64,000 nt of DNA from Eriocheir sinensis (lineage: Eukaryota; Arthropoda; Malacostraca; Decapoda; Varunidae), in NCBI RefSeq assembly GCF_024679095.1, contig NC_066520.1:11169709-11233708 (forward strand), given 5' to 3'. A program made the translations under genes and the position numbers. Of this stretch, positions 36,500-49,850 are shown piece by piece (position 1 is the stretch's first letter; every line of letters begins with the position of its first letter). The notes below the pieces were generated by a model that made no database searches, was not told where the DNA came from, and worked only from the letters and a program-made list of their open reading frames with translations.

Positions 36500-36960
36500 C
36501 GTGTAGTTAACACTGACGGGTCGCCGCATGAGGATGGAAGAGGTGAAGATGGAGTCGTCCGTCACTAGGATGGCAGTAAAAAAGAGGACAGGACGCTCCA
36601 TGTTAGATCATCAAACGGCTGGACAACAAACAAAGGACCAAGGGGGCGCTCCTATGCATAGCAGGGCTCTAACGGCGGTCAGAGACGAAGCGGATGATGC
36701 GTATGAGTGCACTACAGTCCATGGCCTCCATGAATCTTCTACACGTTAACTTGGTACACGAACTTAGGAGGTTGCTGCATTATTGTGCGTGGCGAGGCAG
36801 AAAACCTGACCTCATATGGACACCATCCCACTGTGGAACAGTTGGTCACGAAGGTGCTGATCAACTCGCAGTGGCGTGAAAGAAAAAATAAAATAGACAC
36901 TGTCCTTCCGCTATCATTGACTATTAAAAACTCAATTTGTAATAAAAAAAATTAAAGTTA
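36500..36960 (+). pseudogene. decayed non-LTR retrotransposon, RNase H domain fragment
   Basis: The 5' part (from 36506) reads VNTDGSPHEDG, the first catalytic Asp block of an RNase HI domain. After a frameshift and stops, a second frame (36694-36879) reads RMMRMSALQSMAS, then ELRRLLHYCAWRG and IWTPSHCGTVGHEGADQLAV, the conserved C-terminal RNase H block with WxPSHxGxxGxExAD. A further segment gives KIDTVLPLSLTIKNSIC, as seen after RNase H in retrotransposon ORF2 proteins. RNase H of this type is found in several arthropod non-LTR clades (Jockey, I, R1-like). Stops and frame changes show it is dead. It lies inside the inferred helicase intron. Confidence 0.8.
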
Positions 36961-37072
36961 ACACACTGAACACATGAACACCCTTCTTCAGTCATCCAAC
37001 TCATATAAGAGATACACAGACCTGCATGTCAAGCAAGGTTGTCAAAAGGGCTGTCAACCTCACTACATACAG

Positions 37073-37281
<209 letters not shown>

Positions 37282-37349
37282 ACACAAAAAAATCTACAAA
37301 ACAAACCCAAACCACAAACATCAAAACGAACCACACGCAGCAAACCCAA

Positions 37350-37740
37350 CAGAACGCGGAGGAGGCAGCGAAAAGGGAGGAAGAAGGAGGAGGAAGAGGA
37401 TGCGGGGGAGGAGGAGGAGGACGAATTGGAAGAAGAGGAGGAGGAGGAGGAGGAGGCACATATAGCAATTAGGAACAAACGAGGAGAGCGAGGAGAGAAA
37501 GAAACTAAAGAACGAGTGAAGTGATATAAGGGAATAAAAGTGCAAAGGGGCGACAAGAGGGAAGCGAGGAAGAGGGAACGAGTGCGAAGAGGAGGAAACA
37601 CTGGAGAAAATACTATTGAACGGCGGCAAGAGTTTCACGTCCTATTCCTCCTTCCTTGGAAATAACGATACTCACCCACTCCTCCTCCTCCTCCTCTTCC
37701 TTCATCTCCTCCTCCTCCTCCTCCTCTTTCTCTCCACATT
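37350..37740. repeat. GGA-rich then TCC-rich tracts
   Basis: + strand purine block 37355-37610 (GAGGAG words) followed by a pyrimidine block 37675-37735 (CTCCTC words), so the two can pair across the junction. Confidence 0.75.
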
Positions 37741-38316
37741 GATTAAATATTACATTCCAAAGTTTTTACAGTTTGAAGCCGCTCCTTTACTCGCATTCCT
37801 ATTAACAAGTTAGAGGAAAAAATATGCAAAGAAAATCAAACATGCGCGAGGGATGTAAAAAAAAGAGAGAGAAAAAAAAAGTGTTGATTCGCCTCCATCA
37901 TAACAGCCTCGTTGCTAATTATGTCACGCCGCCGACCAATCACAGCCCGGCACACGCTCCTTACCAGCCAATTAGGAACCTTCGCAAACGCTCTCAGCCA
38001 ATCAGGAGAGAGAAAAATCATAGTGAGTTACAGTATGTTAAGTTTTCATTTCCTGGAGAAGTGAGGAAAGGGGGGAAAGGGGGAAGGGGGGGGAGAGGTA
38101 AGAATCATCCCCTGCCTACAATCCCTCCTCCTCCTCTCTTCCATTCCTCTCTTTCCAGCCTATTCCCCACCCCCCCCTTCCTTCCTCCCCCCATCACCTC
38201 CTCAAGACACACCCGCCAATGAGGGTCGAGGAAGAGAGAGAATTCATGATTTGCGTACTTAAAAATCTGGCCAATCACATCACTCTCTCACTCATGGGGG
38301 GGGCAATGATCACCCC

Positions 38317-38320
<4 letters not shown>
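37741..38320. other. unique sequence, no gene recognised
   Basis: Repeated AGCCAATCA/ACCAATCA words at 37935, 37966 and 37996 (CCAAT-type); G-run then C/T-rich tract at 38060-38200. Confidence 0.4.
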
Positions 38321-38375
<55 letters not shown>

Positions 38376-38498
38376 AAAAGCAAGTCAAGCAGGGAAGTCA
38401 AATTGAAATCATAAAATTTAGAAAAATAATAATTAAGCAACTTGTGGGAAAATAAAGTTCATGTTTATTTCAAAGAACAAATAAAGCGAGACCAAATT

Positions 38499-38544
<46 letters not shown>

Positions 38545-38606
38545 CCATTAAATTATGCTTATTAACATGGCCAGGTGAGAGCATGTAAAAAGTGGGAACA
38601 CACACA

Positions 38607-38667
<61 letters not shown>

Positions 38668-38844
38668 ACACACACACACGAGGAGGGGCACGAACCTTCA
38701 CACTCCCGCCGCCACACGGGAATAAATGTTCATATGGGGTGAGGGAAAAAAAAGCATAAAAAAGAAAAGGTTATATCGTGCAGGTTAAACTCTCCCATGA
38801 ATGAAAGTTCAGAGTATGTGAGTACACGTAGGCACTGGCGTCCA

Positions 38845-38915
<71 letters not shown>

Positions 38916-39012
38916 CATGATATTTTTTGGGGGAGTAGCAGTGGGTATTTTCTTTTTTTCAAATAATGCAGGCAATGAAAAAAATGTTTCACGTGAAGAA
39001 ATAAGAACACTA

Positions 39013-39043
<31 letters not shown>

Positions 39044-39044
39044 T

Positions 39045-39091
<47 letters not shown>

Positions 39092-39329
39092 TGTAGTAGT
39101 AGTAGTAGTAGAATCTGTAATAGCAATGGTAGCAGCAGTAACAGACGTAGTAATATCATTATATAGTATAGTAGTAGTAATTATTGCTGCTATATAAGTG
39201 AAGGAAGAAGAATAAGGGTAGGAGTGAAGTAGGAGGTGGAGAAGGAGGAGGAGGAGGAGGAGGAGGAGGAGGAGGAAGAGTATTATAAGGGGGAGAAAGA
39301 TACCGGATAGAAAGAAACGGTGATGATAG

Positions 39330-39398
<69 letters not shown>
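38321..39398. repeat. cluster of CA/GT, GA, TAG and GGA arrays
   Basis: (GT)n 38321-38374; (GA)n 38500-38542; (CA)n 38599-38680; (CA)n 38846-38914; (TAG)n 39012-39110; (GGA)n 39233-39278; (GT)n 39333-39397. The outer GT arrays are opposite in sense to the inner CA arrays. Confidence 0.93.
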
Positions 39399-40054
39399 GA
39401 TTAAAGTTTTTATAAGATTCAAAGACACTCAAATCAAAATTAGAGCGTTTATAATCGGTCATATAATGTAAACCACCGCTCTCACTAAAACTGCTCCTAC
39501 TACTGGTACTAACATGCTCCCAACACTGTTATAACATACCGAATGATGGTGATGGTGATGATGATGATATGATAATAATAATAATAAAACCAACATAATT
39601 AAAGAAAATAACAATTATGGTGAAAAAGAAAACAGGTAAAATCTATATCAGTAATAATAATGGAAAAAAAGATAATAATACTATTATTATTATCAATATT
39701 ATTATTGCTTCTAATACAGTCATTATTAATATCATATTTGCCTGATTTAAAAATAAATGGTAATCATCACTTGCGAGAACCGCAATTCAAAACGAAAATA
39801 TTTCAATAAGATTCAGATAAATATATAATCAGGCCACAGACACATGGAAGCAGACAGAGAACAATGTAAACATAAAACAGAATATACATGTTCAGAGGAA
39901 GGATGCGTGACCACCAGACACGACCCACGAGGCGGCCACTCCTGCAATTAACGAACGTGACCTCCAAGCCGCTAAAAAGTTATTCTCGATCTTTGGAAAT
40001 CATCAGCGAGGGGTGAAGTTTTATTTTCATCATTTAAAGTGAATAATTAAACTT

Positions 40055-40090
<36 letters not shown>

Positions 40091-40790
40091 CAGTTATGCA
40101 TGTTGAGAACTTGTCCAAATGTAAAATGCAGTAACGTGTGTATTATCTAACATTTCCAGCCGCCGTCCATAAACAAAGAAGCAATAAACAAACTTGTTAT
40201 CGTATGCAAACATTTTCACGGCCATAGAGTTTCCGGCTCATTTAATTTGAGCGGAACAATCTCTGCCGCATTTTGCCTCGACTCTAAAAAGAACAATAAG
40301 AAAAATAATAGTGATGAATAAATCTGCATATTTCACGCGCTATACATGAAGGAGCGTTGTGGACTGGCTACGAGGCCAAACTGGTCTGCTCTCTGGCGGC
40401 GCAACGCAGGACTAGGCACTCACGAAGCTGATCTGGGGCCGTACTCTGAAACGCTTGAGGGTCTCGTTACGACTGTTTTCAAAAGTTAGAGATCAGCCGA
40501 GTTCTCATGAGTGTATTCCCGTTCATGGAGCAGAAACCTTGTCAAACTACCACCAGGATCATGGAATCGCCTACAAATTCTAAGACGGCCTTTTTAAATA
40601 GTTGCACTAAGGCTCAGAAGTGTTTGGGGATTCGGGGCCTGGTACTCTTATCGGCCGCTGGTGAATACACGACTTTCTTATTAATGACTGGTGACGAAAC
40701 GGAAAAAAAGACAGAAAACAGGCATGTGTGAGCTTTATGCAGGCAACAGAAATGCCACGAGAAAACTAATAGGTAAGAGAAGACTTAAAG
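39399..40790. other. AT-rich then unique sequence, no gene recognised
   Basis: ATA/TTA-rich at 39560-39740, (CA)n at 40056-40087; 40360-40700 is mixed and may be an old dispersed element beginning near GGGCCGTACTCTGAAAC. Confidence 0.4.
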
Positions 40791-40794
40791 TGGT

Positions 40795-40985
40795 TTTGGA
40801 CGCTTAGAAGATGAAAGAGGGCACAAGTGGATTTGCCGGGAAGACCAGACAACCGCCCAAAAATAGGATGGATAGACGGTATGAAGAGGGACAGGAATGA
40901 GATGTGCTAGACAGAAAAGAATAAAGAGAAGGACTGAACCATTAAAGCGATCTAATAGAGGAAGAATATTGTAAATGAAGAACCT
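40795..40985 (+). pseudogene. decayed retrotransposon ORF2 C-terminal tail
   Basis: One frame (from 40833) reads LPGRPDNRPKIGWIDGMKRD and then NEMC before a stop. A second frame reads DRKE, stop, REGLNH, stop, SDLIEEEYCK. The pattern GRPxxRWxDxxKxD followed by a D-R-x-x-W-R block is typical of the region after the reverse transcriptase domain in many non-LTR retrotransposons (family knowledge). Stops and frameshifts indicate decay. No RT catalytic motif is present. Confidence 0.5.
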
Positions 40986-41302
40986 CAAGCATACAAGCAA
41001 TTAACAGCTATGACCTCCGCGAGTCTGCAGGTGAACGGGAAAGACAGATCCACACTCCAGGCGGCGATGAGCTCCCCCGTGATGTAAGCTGAGGACCAAC
41101 AACGCCTCATCCGACACTGTTGTTCCCGGGGCGACACACGAGCACGCCTGGAGTTGTCGGCGCCACAGTGTGTAACGCCTCACGCACTTCAGCGGCGGGA
41201 GTGTCTAGTAATTACCATGACCCGCTAATTAACCTGCCCTCACGGCACGCCACGCGGGAGGTGGAGCTGCTGTCAAGAGGGAGGGAGCCGCGCTGAGAGC
41301 TG

Positions 41303-42055
<753 letters not shown>

Positions 42056-42100
<45 letters not shown>
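42056..42100. repeat. (CT)n microsatellite
   Basis: About 44 bp of CT. Confidence 0.95.
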
Positions 42101-42102
<2 letters not shown>

Positions 42103-42309
42103 ACGTTCTCCATATTTCCTTCAGTCCACTTTCTTTCGTCCCTCCATCCTTTGTTCAATAGCTTTGGAGTGACTTCTAAGACAGATCTTCATTAGTTTCT
42201 CTCTGTAATCAGCCTTTCATAATTTCTCGGTTTCTTTTCCTTCTTCTGTCGCCCTCGCGCATTCGATCCCATACTAAGCCTCTCGCAGTCCACACGCCGG
42301 CACTGTCTG

Positions 42310-42490
42310 GGTGTGGGGGAAGGGGTGGAGGGAGAGCAGGGGGCACTATCGGAGGGAGGGGGTGGAGGGAGAGGAAGGGGCACTATCGGAGGGAGGGGGT
42401 GGAGGGAGAGGAAGGGGCACTATCGGAGGAAGGGGAGGAGGGAGAGGAGGGGGGCATTATCTGAGGGGGGTGGACGGGGAGAAAGGGGGG
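42310..42490. repeat. 37-bp G-rich minisatellite, about 4 copies
   Basis: GGGCACTATCGGAGG recurs at 42342, 42379 and 42416 (37 bp steps), with a diverged copy near 42453. Units hold GGAGGGGGTGGAGGGAG, so each has several G-runs. Confidence 0.9.
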
Positions 42491-42749
42491 CACTTGGCCG
42501 GTCGCCCCATTAGGCCTGGCGTGCCGCAGCCGCTGCCTCACTTCTGCTTGATGCCAGAAAGTAAACGACAAAGTACATGAGCAGTACAGGTACTCTGGTG
42601 ATCTTGGCTGCCTCCTCTTATGACTCTGAATGTCTTCGCAGGTGAGGAATCATGCATCAGTACGAATGTATCACTATTAATAATCCCGCCTGGCTGTAAG
42701 ATGTAGAAGATCATGAGTTGAAATGTAATGTTCAGCAAACATTATTTAA

Positions 42750-44240
42750 TTATTTGTGTTGTGTGTGTGTGTGGATTTAATTGTTTGTTGTTGTTGTTTC
42801 TATTACGTTGCTGTATTTGTTGTTGTTGGTAGTGGCGGCGGCGGTGGTAATGGAGGTGGGGTGTCAGCGCCGCGACTCACCTGCAGGAGCGGCGGGCAGG
42901 GATGGTCAGCCGGGGTTACAAACGCTCCCGAAGGTGTGAAGGACTCACGCCTGGCCGCGCACGGCAGCCCCTCACGCCGCATGATGCGTTCAGACGTCAG
43001 GACAATGATACCTGCACATGGGCACGTGGGGCTCCCACTCATGCTCGGCAGGAGCGGCGCCGCGGTGCTCAACATCTCTGCCACCACCCGCGGCACTTGC
43101 CGGGACGCCCACGCCCTAAGGGGCTCCACAGTGACCTAGGCACGCAAAAGCCCCGGTCGAGGGGTCGAGTCACTCACTGCCTGACCCACCCGGTGCCCAG
43201 CACGTTTTTTGCGTGGCTACTGAGGGCGGCCTGAGCTGTCGTGGGTGCCTCAAGGCCGCTCCAGGCCCGGGCAAATTCAACGCTACCAAAGGAACTTCGC
43301 CTTGGCTGGGTAGCGATCCGCAAAACAAAGTCTCGATTTGAAAATACCAAGAGAGTGACAAGGTTGAGCTCGACTGTAGCGAGGTGGATGAGGCGAGGCA
43401 GCCAACACTACAAGGGCACCGAGACTTGAGGATGTACCGAGGAGGCAGACGAAATTACTCCGAAGGAGGTTTAACGTTGGCGACACTGAGTCGGCCCAAC
43501 AGAGAAGCGACACAGCCAATCATATTCGCCATAAGCCCCGCCCGGCAGCCGGCGGGGCACTTCTATTGTGCCCGCGACTCAGATTGCACCACGCCACCCC
43601 GGTACCGCGCACCACCCCGAGAAAATACCCGGGCAGCGCATCCCAGTGGTCCGGTGCATGCTGGCTGACCACGTCTTGGCCACACACGGCTGAGGGGTCA
43701 GGATGCGATGACCAGGAATAGCTTTAGTTTTCCGTGGCCGATGGAACAGCCCGACCTTGAACGCAACGGAATTCTGGACCCGTGACGTGGCGACCCCCAT
43801 ATAATGCTCCACCCACTTGGCAGGGGCCAGGCTTGGGCAAGGGGGGAAGGGGTCGAGAACAGGAAAGGCCCAGTGACCCACTTCAGCCCCTTCGCTTGGC
43901 CCCGCCCCCGGGAGCACGGACAGCTCCCGCCAGGACGCAACACGCGGGTCAGGATGCTCGGCGGCAAGTTGAAAGTGTGTCGGTCTGGCCGGGTGGATCA
44001 TGTGTTGCTCTCCGCTTATCCGGTCACCTGACGCCGGGCCTCGTGATGACCCGCGAGCACAGAGCCGCACCCACGCGTCTGTCCACACACTCTTCTGCGG
44101 CTTGTAACTGGCGCCCCCCCGCGGCGCTCAGGGACGGCCGCAGCATCCACGCCGCGGACGCTGGCGGAAGGGTGGAAGAGAAAGAAATCTGGAAATATGA
44201 ATCAGAGGAAGAGCTGCGTTCTCTTTCCCAGTAGCACGTC
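42750..44240. other. GC-rich islet with promoter-like boxes; candidate unassigned exon
   Basis: About 1.4 kb without tandem arrays. It has AGCCAATCATATTCGCC with GCCCCGCCC nearby (43510-43545), GCCCCGCCCCC at 43900-43911 and CCATATAATG near 43797. On the minus strand a frame open from about 43140 to a GTGAGT donor at 42879-42874 contains LPSMSGSPTCPCAG, and a 170-codon frame spans 44088-43579. Neither matches a family I know. This could be an alternative promoter or exon of an overlapping gene, or just GC-rich intron. Confidence 0.25.
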
Positions 44241-44294
44241 GGCGGAGTCTGGTTACACAGTGGGATTATCGCAATCAACCCCAGCCCGAGGGAG

Positions 44295-44298
<4 letters not shown>

Positions 44299-44368
<70 letters not shown>
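44299..44368. repeat. (GA)n microsatellite
   Basis: About 70 bp of GA. Confidence 0.95.
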
Positions 44369-44370
<2 letters not shown>

Positions 44371-44589
44371 AGGTATTTTATCTTTTTGAGTATTCCAAAC
44401 TATACTCAACATACCATCAGATTCCCTCCCCTCCCTGCGAACCTGAGAAGATATACGCATTAAGTTTGCGAGGATCAGCAGCAGACTGAGACACTGCTGA
44501 GGGTTAGGAAGAAAAAGAAATAAAAACAATAAAAATAGACATCAACAACAATTAATGAGACGTCGGGCACAGCTAGCACTGACAAGGCG

Positions 44590-45690
44590 ATTCGTTACAG
44601 CGTGATGGAGGGAGAATAGAGGGAAGGAGGCGATGGGGACACGAAGGGAACTGAAAGGATGGTGAAAGGAAGAGGAAGGAAGGGAGAAGGACGGGATTTT
44701 GAAGAGTGGGAAGCAAGGGGCGTTTGAGAGGAGAAATGATCCATGGGAGGGGAGAGACGTATACGGCGAGTGAAAGAATTACAGGAATGGAGGGACGTGA
44801 GGGAAGAGAAATGGTGAAGAACAAGAGGGTGAAAGGAAACTGCTGGAAAAGAAGGAGGAATGGGGAGATGGGTGGAAAGGTGGATAAAGAGAGGGAGGAA
44901 TGGAAGGCTAAGGGAATGGAAGAGGTGAAAGCAAGATACCGAGAAAGACGTTGAGTGAAGTGGAGAGAAAGGAAATAGAGATGGGAAAAAGAAGGATAAA
45001 GATGGGAACCGCGGAGGCTAAGGGATGCTAGTAAGTAGAGGATGAATGATGGGGCAACCGTGAAAGATGAAAGAAAAGGTGAAGATGAGGAAATGAAGAG
45101 GAAGGCCAGAGGAGCATGAGACGAAAGGGAGAGGGAGAGAGAGAACTATGAGAAAGGAGGAAAGATAAAAGAGAGGGCGGTAGGAAAAAAAAGTGGAAAA
45201 GAGAATGGGAGGAGAGGGAGGTGTGGGAGATAAACGGAAAGATGAATAAAAGGAGTGAAGGCGGAGGAGGAGGAGGAGGAAGAGGAGGACGGAGGGATGT
45301 GTGGAAGGGGGGAAGAATAGGGAGAGAGAGGGCGCTGGGAAAAAAGGAAAGGGTGGGAAGGGGATGGAAAAAGAGGAAAAGGAGAAGAAAAGGAAAGATG
45401 AGGAACGAATGTGTGGAAGAGATACGGTTGGATAGAGAAGAGGAAAAAAAAAGGGAAAAGAAGACAGAGGGAAAGAGGAAAAGAGGAGAGAAGAGGATTT
45501 TTGAAAGGTGAAGGATGGAAAGAGAAGGGGAGGAAGAGAATGAAGATAGGATGTGGGAGGAAAGGAAATGAGGAGGAGGAGGAGGAGAGGTGATGTGTGA
45601 GGAGAGAAAGAAGAGAATGAAAATGGGATGTGACAGGAAAAAAAATGATGAGTCTGGGATGGATGTGTGGACGAGGCGAAGGATGGGTGA
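44590..45690. repeat. purine-rich (+ strand) low-complexity tract
   Basis: 1.1 kb of degenerate GGAAAG/GATGGG/GAGGAG sequence with few pyrimidines; no internal period clear by eye. Confidence 0.8.
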
Positions 45691-45857
45691 GCAAGGCCAG
45701 GCTGTTGCGTTTTTTTATATATATTTTTTCAGCCTCGACCAAACACCACCGCGCGATCATTAGGCAATACTCATCTGAACGTCCATTTACGTGTATACAT
45801 AAGGTGAATACGTTAACGATAATTCACTAACCACACAGGTACGTGCTAAAGCCACAC

Positions 45858-45999
45858 ACACACACACACACTCTCACTCTCACTCTCACTCTCTCTCTCT
45901 CTCTCTCTCTGAAAACACGTGCGCCTTGGTAAAGTTCATATCAACGTATCACTAAACAAAGGACATGAGGATCTGACCTAAATATGTGTGTTTGCATGC

Positions 46000-46047
<48 letters not shown>
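45858..46047. repeat. (CA), (CTCTCA), (CT) and (GT) microsatellites
   Basis: CA then imperfect CTCTCA/CT at 45855-45911 and (GT)n at 46003-46047. Confidence 0.9.
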
Positions 46048-46048
<1 letters not shown>

Positions 46049-46079
46049 CGCCAAACCGGAGGGTGAGTGCTGGGCGGCG

Positions 46080-46530
46080 GGTGGAGGGGCCCTGGGCGCC
46101 ATTCAGAGGGTGCATTATAACGCTTGTTGTGCCCACAGCTGACTCCAGGATAAAAATGCCTCTTTTGACCCTACAAAGCGATCAGGCTAATTTGCAAGCC
46201 GGCCCGTGACCCGCCGTCCAGAAGCCCCCGGCGCTCTTTGCCTCTAAATATCCCGGCCCCCAGTCCCCGGGCGGCCCCCCCATCACACGCCCGGCCACAA
46301 GGAGGTAAAGATGCGTATTTTTGCCGCGCTGGAAATGGAAAATGGCGAAAGAGGAATGGAAATAAAAATGGAAATGAGAAATTAATCGGCGGTCCCGTGG
46401 CGGTGTTGCCCTCACGCGGGCCCCGAATACCGAGGCGCGCCACCCGGGCATGGGGTCCAGCCGGCCATTTGTTCACATTTTTCTGGGCCAATTTTTATCG
46501 TGATGCATTTCTTCGCGTGAGCCAACCGCC
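46080..46530. promoter_or_regulatory. low-repeat, compositionally complex islet; candidate conserved noncoding DNA
   Basis: 450 bp free of microsatellites inside highly repetitive DNA. Words include CAGGCTAATTTGCAAGC, GAGAAATTAATCGGCGG, GGCGCGCC, AAATGGAAATGAG and CCAATTTTTATCGTGATGC. No frame looks coding in any consistent way. Enhancer-like by composition only; no conservation data available here. Confidence 0.25.
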
Positions 46531-46632
46531 CTCACTCACCTGCCTCCTCCTCCTCCCGCCCCTGCAGCCCTTCTCCTCTTCCCCTTTCCAGCTGTAGTAT
46601 ACCTGCCTGGGACACACAAGCTATTAAGGAGA

Positions 46633-46639
<7 letters not shown>

Positions 46640-46667
<28 letters not shown>

Positions 46668-46800
46668 TCATCCACACGGCCCGGTGCTCACTTTATTTGC
46701 TTGCTTGCCGCTCTCCTCGCCGGGTCACGTGATCCCAAAGACACCCTCCACACGGCTCCGGGTCCCGCATCACACACACACACACACACACCACCAACAA
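46640..46800. repeat. short (CA)n and CAA runs
   Basis: CA runs at 46634-46661 and 46771-46791, then CAACAACAA near 46795-46811. Confidence 0.85.
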
Positions 46801-46811
46801 CAACAACAACC

Positions 46812-47690
46812 CCAGCAGTCGTCACACGCTCCCAAAACCCACGACGCAATGCCACACCTCAGCCTGCGTTCACTGTGCGTTCTTAAGATTAATTGGAATA
46901 CAGTGACTACGTACCACACGCCGCAAGCTTCACTGTAGTCACTGTACGCACACTCTTCCAGGCCACACGAGCATACCCAACGCTAAACATATTCGTAAAC
47001 ACTTCATGGAATCAGTGGAGCTGGATTGCGGTCATTATCTCTTTGCCATCGACTGTCGTTTCAGTTTCCGTTGAACATACTCTAACTTCTGCGTCTATGG
47101 TTGGTAACTTTGCGTTTCAGTCCATCTCTGACGTTGAATTCCTTATGTTAAGATCACAAGCAGCAAAATGTACATGATAATAACGGACATAACAGCTGTG
47201 ATAATTTGAAAACAGTAAACTTGTCAGAGAAGCATGTGGAAAAAGTATGCCCGGTGAAAGATTATCTTCTCTACCAAAATAGTGATAATAAACATGAATT
47301 ATATAACACCAGACTGAAATGAGTTTATTTGCTATAACAAGACAATATTACACTAGCTACTACTACTACTACTACAATTATTACTACTACTATCTACCAT
47401 CACCGCCACTATCAACACCATAAAGCAACATAAACGTCAACAAGATCACTACTACTACTACTACTACTACTACTAAAGGAAAATAATAGAACATAATAAT
47501 GACTTTCCTACGCCAACGGCCTGGTCACGTGATTAACATTCCGCAGGCATTGTATTCCTCAGCAGTGGTCAGCGAGGCAGGCCGTGACGTCACAAGGGCG
47601 AGGGAGGCTGGCTAGAGCGGGCAGGCGAGGCTAAAGAGGGAGAGCAAGGCTGGACAGGACGGAGAAAGAGAGAGAGGGAGTCCTGGATCA
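46812..47690. other. unique sequence with (CTA)n runs, no gene recognised
   Basis: Short CTA runs at 47355-47380 and 47449-47475; a G/A-rich stretch 47590-47680. Confidence 0.5.
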
Positions 47691-47694
47691 CACT

Positions 47695-48260
47695 GCCTCT
47701 ATATGTCGTCGTTTCTTTGCTCTCCTTATACTTAATGAACTTCAATCCCTCACTTACTTAACTCACCTTTGCTTTTTGTCCTATTTACCTGTCTCTTTGT
47801 GTTGCTGCTCATTCCCTTATAATTCCGTGATAAAAACTACCCACTTTGTCATTTCTTTGCCTTCCTTATACTCAAAAAACTTCATACTGTCACTCCTTAT
47901 GTAACTTACCTTTGTTTTTTTGCCCTATTTACCTGTCTCTTTGTCTTGCTTATCATTCCCTTATAATTCCGTGATAAAACTACCTACTTTGTCATTTCTT
48001 TGCCTTCCTTATACTAAAAAAAAAAAAATTCATACTGTCACTCCTTATGTAACTCAACTTTGCTCTTTCGCCTTATCTACCTGTCTCTTCGTCTTCCTGC
48101 TCAATATTTCCCAACGCTGTGATAACTGTTTGTATAGTAACTGTTGGTCCTTCCTCTGACTTCCATAGAGAACTTCCCATCATCACATCCTTGCTTAACT
48201 CACTTTTGCTCTTTTGCCCCATCTAAATGCCTCTAAGTCTTCCTGTTCATTCCTGTACAA
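47695..48260. repeat. degenerate tandem repeat, unit about 141 bp, 3-4 copies
   Basis: CCTTATACT recurs at 47724, 47864 and 48007 (140 and 143 bp). Units share TTGTCATTTCTTTGCCTTC, TACCTGTCTCTTTGT, ATTCCCTTATAATTCCG and TCACTCCTTATGTAACT. The second and third copies are almost identical; the first and last are diverged. Confidence 0.92.
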
Positions 48261-49079
48261 GTTCAATTATTTAATCCCTCCGTCACTCGCATCCCAGCCT
48301 ACAGCCTAGATACTCCCGCCTACTGCTGACATAGCCACTCCCCGGCCTCCTCCTCGCTATGCTCTCCAGCCCTTTGCCCTTTATGATTCGCTCCTCATTT
48401 CTTCGACCTAGGCTTATTTTCCGAGTTTTGGTATTATTGGCGAGCGTCCGGCGTGGTCCTCCTGCCCTCCCCTTTGCTCTCCTGCTCTCTGCCGGCGTTC
48501 CTGTTTAGTTTTTGGTCCTCCAGTTCAGTTTCTGGCCCTCTTGATAATTAATTCACTGACCCTCCCAGTTTTGTCCTGTTCCCTTAACCTTCATGAATTT
48601 CCTTATTTTCCTGTACAGCCTCCGCCTCATCCACGACCCCCTCACCGCACTCCCTTGCGTGCGCTATGCATGGCGGCGGCGCTCCCCCAAAACGACCCCC
48701 ACCCCCCCTGCACTGCTCCCTACTTAGCCAATGCATGATCCCTTGTGTGTGCCTCCCCCACATCCTCTCTCTTCCTCGCCCTGTTCTCGTTAGGTCTCCT
48801 CCTCCGCCTCCTCCTACTCCTCCCTCCCTCCCTCCCTCCACTACACAACCCCTCGCCCGCTTGTAATTGCTTGATCCTTCTCGCTGCTTCATAACCCCTA
48901 TTTAGCCACCCTGCAATATAGGTCCTCGAGCATTAAAAACACTGCATGCAATAATTTCACCCTCGGCGGCGCCTGCACGGGCAAGAAGAGGGCGGGGGAA
49001 GGGGAGCCTGCCAACTTAATATCGCTATTACCTATATTAACGAGCAATGGCGGTGGATGCGGAGGTGCTGCCCCCTAAC

Positions 49080-49080
<1 letters not shown>
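48261..49080. other. pyrimidine-rich unique sequence, no gene recognised
   Basis: CTCCTCC-rich on the + strand; no supported exon. Confidence 0.5.

Positions 49081-49082
<2 letters not shown>

Positions 49083-49111
<29 letters not shown>
49083..49111. repeat. (CT)n microsatellite
   Basis: About 28 bp of CT. Confidence 0.9.
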
Positions 49112-49114
<3 letters not shown>

Positions 49115-49199
49115 CCACCGTAGTCAATTAACAGGTTATGCACTTTTACTTTTTTTTTTTTACCTTAATGCCCTTCCCAGGTGTTCAGTTTTCTTACAC

Positions 49200-49430
49200 G
49201 TTACCGGACACGACATGACCGGGACGGGAAAAAAAAAAAAAAAAAAAAGGCGGAACACGAGGAGGCATAACCGGCGACCATAATGAGTCAAGAGACAAGA
49301 CACTTAAAAAAAAAAGTATATATGACCTGACACGACACAACCAGGACGGAAACAAAGAAAAAAAAAAAAAGGCTGAGGCAGAACATTAACCGGCGACCAT
49401 TGTGTGTCCCGAAGAAAAAAAATAGGATAA
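49200..49430. repeat. tandem duplication with poly(A) inserts, unit about 120 bp
   Basis: ACACGACATGACCGGGACGG and ACACGACACAACCAGGACGG each followed by a poly(A) run and AACCGGCGACCAT. Confidence 0.8.
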
Positions 49431-49588
49431 AAAATAAATAAAAATAAAAATAAATAAATGTGATAATAAACAACATATAGTGCGTGAGTTTTTGATATGT
49501 GGCGATTTAGTAGCTACCTAACTCTACCTATCAGCTGTTTTAACATACTGAAAGAGGCGGATAGATTAGCAAGAATATAAGCGATAGG

Positions 49589-49850
<262 letters not shown>

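Noticed and set aside
43579..44088. 170-codon minus-strand frame in the GC-rich islet
   Set aside because: Protein sequence not recognised and no convincing start or splice context; kept only as part of the islet entry.
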